From Tillus elongatus (lineage: Eukaryota; Arthropoda; Insecta; Coleoptera; Cleridae): a stretch of DNA of 64,000 nt. The position numbers and the translations under genes were made by a program. The stretch lies in assembly GCA_964006375.1 (NCBI GenBank), contig OZ023267.1:30733094-30797093 (forward strand), in the 5' to 3' direction. Below are positions 61,801-64,000 of this stretch, piece after piece (the first letter of the stretch is position 1; the number at the start of each line of letters is the position of its first letter). The notes beneath the pieces were generated by a model. The model saw nothing but the letters and a program-made list of their open reading frames with translations. It was not told the DNA's origin and searched no databases.

Positions 61801-61864
<64 letters not shown>
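61801..61864. repeat. (TA)n microsatellite, right part of a split core
   Basis: About 64 bp; abuts the mariner terminus at 61800. Confidence 0.95.
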
Positions 61865-61868
<4 letters not shown>

Positions 61869-62019
61869 CATATAAAAATTTAAATCGACACCGGATATGG
61901 GTTCTTGGGGTCCTGGTTCGCGATCATTTGAAAATATTTTTGCAAAGTCTTACCATATCCATTAGTGAATTTTTTTAATAAGAATTCACTAAAAAGACAG
62001 TCCACAACAGCACGCGAAA

Positions 62020-62480
62020 TAATTTTTCAAAACCAATTTTGTTTATTTAACAAAATCTCCACTAAGACCTACATATTTATCAGAACGTTGATAAAGCGAT
62101 TCTAAGCCATTAAAAAAATATTCAAGACTTCGCTTTTATTTAAATTACTTTTTGGGCGTTGGGAATAAATAATAATCCGATGGTACTAAATCTGGAAAAG
62201 CGGAAGGAGGGTCCACCAACTTGAAATTGACTTTATCAATTATTTGTAGTGCAATCAAAGGCTTGTGAGCAAGGAATTTGTCTTGCAATAGTAGCACCAC
62301 TTTGTGCACTTTCTACTGCTTTTTTTACAGTTTGTTTAGCGTAATTTATTTGGAAACTCACCATAGTATGCTTCTGTGACAGTTTTACCTTTTTTTAGAC
62401 AATTCAACAAAATTATCACATCTTTGTCACAAAAAACTGAAACAAATACCTTGCCAGCCAATTTTTCTGAAAAAATTACC
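62020..62480 (-). pseudogene. mariner transposase (DD34D type) C-terminal remnant
   Basis: Minus strand: the frame around 62200 gives PPSAFPDLVPSDYYLFPTPK (third Asp box of classic mariners), then YFFNGLESLYQRSDKYVGLS and GDFVK. Upstream parts contain FQFFVTK and MVSFQINYAKQ. Many stops. Distinct from the DD41D copies. Confidence 0.7.
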
Positions 62481-62768
62481 AGCGTAGTAGTTTACGGACA
62501 AATGCGGATCTCGCTGATGGTTTAAGATCAGGAAAAAATGTCTAGCAGTTAGCTAGAAGTACAGGCCAACTCATGATGGTCCTTTGTATCATATGCGCGC
62601 AAGCAATTTTCATATGTCGCATTCAAAAATTGTGAAAAACTCAATTTTTTCAAACGGCATCTACTATATTTTTTGACACAAATCGAAAGAAAATTAAATT
62701 TTATGGTGAGTCACTTAAGCATTCCTTATACCTAGCTTCAACTTCTACCGAGTTATTTAATAAAAAAA

Positions 62769-63073
62769 TCTGGACGCAACAAGTGCGTTATGGAGTCAAT
62801 TTTCATAAAATTGTTTTAGTAACAAATATGTCTAATGCAAGCAGGCATCAATCTGATTACTGTTACATCCTATATAGTAGAAACAAAGTACCACATTTTA
62901 TCAAAATAACTTATTGTTTGAAAATGTACAAAATTTTTCCGAAAACAAACGTAAACTGTTTCTGAGAAAACTGTTTTCTTAGCCAACAAACTTTGGGTTA
63001 ATAGCAAAGTGCGTTGTTGAAATTTGACCGTTTAATGAAATATTGCTACCAAAACACACTTGTTGCGTCTCGA
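62769..63073. mobile_element. MITE-2, complete copy
   Basis: TIRs TCTGGACGCAACAAGTGCG and the inverse ending CACACTTGTTGCGTCTCGA. About 305 bp, followed by module 3. Confidence 0.82.
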
Positions 63074-63870
63074 TTTTCGTTCTTACAAACATGCATCATA
63101 TTTCGATAAAAAATGCAAAAATCCAATAATATAAGGCTGTTCGAAAAAAAAATTAGGTATCGCCAACGACACATGGGCCCTCCTGTGATTGTCAAAGTAA
63201 TTTTGTAAAATGCAGCTCAAGATACCCAATAAGTAACGTATACGACTTTTTCTTGTATCTTTTATAATAACAATTATATTCAGCTTTACCGTAGAAATGC
63301 GTCAACCTGTATATATCTGTATACCTGTATGTACAGATATCTGTATATACAGATAAAAACTGAAATAAAACCCGGATATTGATTCTAGGGGGCCTAGTTT
63401 GCGGTCATTTGAAATTTTTTTTTTGAATTCAAAAGTGGGGGTCTTCTCATTAACGAATTTTTTCTACGAAAATTACCTAAAAATTATGGACCGTTAAACC
63501 AAAAACTCAACTAAAACTACCGTCAAAGCTTCAGAGAAAGGGTCTATTTGAAATGAAATTTCCGGAAATATTTTAGTGAAATGAAGGACAATGACGGTTG
63601 TATCTGAAACTTAAGGCTTTGCAAAACACTCTTCTTTCGACATTTATATAGTCCGTATTTGTTTTAGGTTCTTTGTCTAAATGTTGCCAATTTTGACGTT
63701 TTAAATCTAGACTTTGACGTTTTGAGGAAAACACAAAATCTGTTTTCGTTAGGTGCCTTTAACTTTTTTGGCTTTTACCTTAGACACCTAAATTTTGGTA
63801 CGTGGTTCAGTATTTATAATGTAAATACAATTTGGTTTACCTTACTTCGTTATGTCTGGAAATATAAAAC
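63074..63870 (+). repeat. module 3, longest copy
   Basis: CGCCAACGACACATGGGCC, AAATGCAGCTCAAGATACCC, TTACCGTAGAAATGCGTCAA, a TATACAGATA-rich stretch, CGGATATTGATTCTAGGGGG, TCATTAACGAATTTTTTC, GACCGTTAAACC, GTCTATTTGAAATG, AAGGACAATGACGG and TGCCAATTTTGACG in the consensus order. No coding capacity. Confidence 0.75.
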
Positions 63871-64000
63871 AATTTTAATTAAGACGGTCATATTCTGTCA
63901 AAGTGTAAATGAAATGTCCTAGCTACTAAATAAAACTGATTGGAAAATGGAAAATTATCCAACCAAAATTTTGTCAGACCTGTTTGAAATTAATGGCGTC

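Overview
The window is eukaryotic, AT-rich, repeat-dominated DNA, most likely from a large insect genome. The reasons are tRNA-headed SINEs, R1-, RTE- and Jockey-like non-LTR remnants, several mariner lineages, hAT, piggyBac and pogo relatives, small spliceosomal introns and 22 long (TA)n arrays. The order cannot be fixed. No complete host gene was recognised. The only intact long reading frame is a 619-residue pogo-type transposase with a C-terminal PHD finger (40690-42549, minus). It lies in a 2.75-kb element (40319-43067) with terminal inverted repeats, a TA target duplication and an apparent 5'-UTR intron. A THAP-domain gene fragment (18055-18294, minus) with a 60-bp intron is cut by another element.

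Layout. 0-7 kb: mariner scraps, a SINE, a broken Jockey/CR1-like LINE (3420-5210) and a Tc1/mariner remnant. 7-20 kb: copies of two high-copy non-autonomous families. One is an element with a (TA)n core; the other is a ~300-bp MITE whose TIR contains GACGCAGCAAGTGCGTTATGG. A long-TIR DD41D mariner and a ~0.65-0.9-kb segment present three times are also here. 20-29 kb: a piggyBac N-terminal fragment, a large palindrome with 70-bp tandem repeats and an R1-like LINE (26378-28230, minus). 29-36 kb: MITEs, a SINE, a canonical hammerhead-ribozyme motif and LINE fragments duplicated at two places, one of them split by a 567-bp palindrome. 36-40 kb and 48-51 kb: two related non-autonomous hAT elements with 8-bp target duplications. 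43-47 kb: a foldback element nested in a MITE. 53-58 kb: a further palindrome and an RTE-like LINE. 59-62 kb: a full-length long-TIR mariner inserted in a (TA)n core and itself invaded by a ribozyme-bearing element.

Two themes link the pieces. First, the (TA)n core of the commonest element has repeatedly served as a landing site: a long-TIR mariner, ribozyme-bearing palindromic elements and a CCCAGC-ended element all sit inside such cores, with the two halves of the host element still on either side in three cases. Second, four sequence families (A-D here) carry hammerhead-like cores with very short palindromic stem III, the architecture reported for Penelope-like retroelements. They occur as inverted or direct partial dimers with 13-14-bp target duplications where this can be checked. 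No Penelope-type reverse transcriptase was found, so these copies look non-autonomous or truncated.
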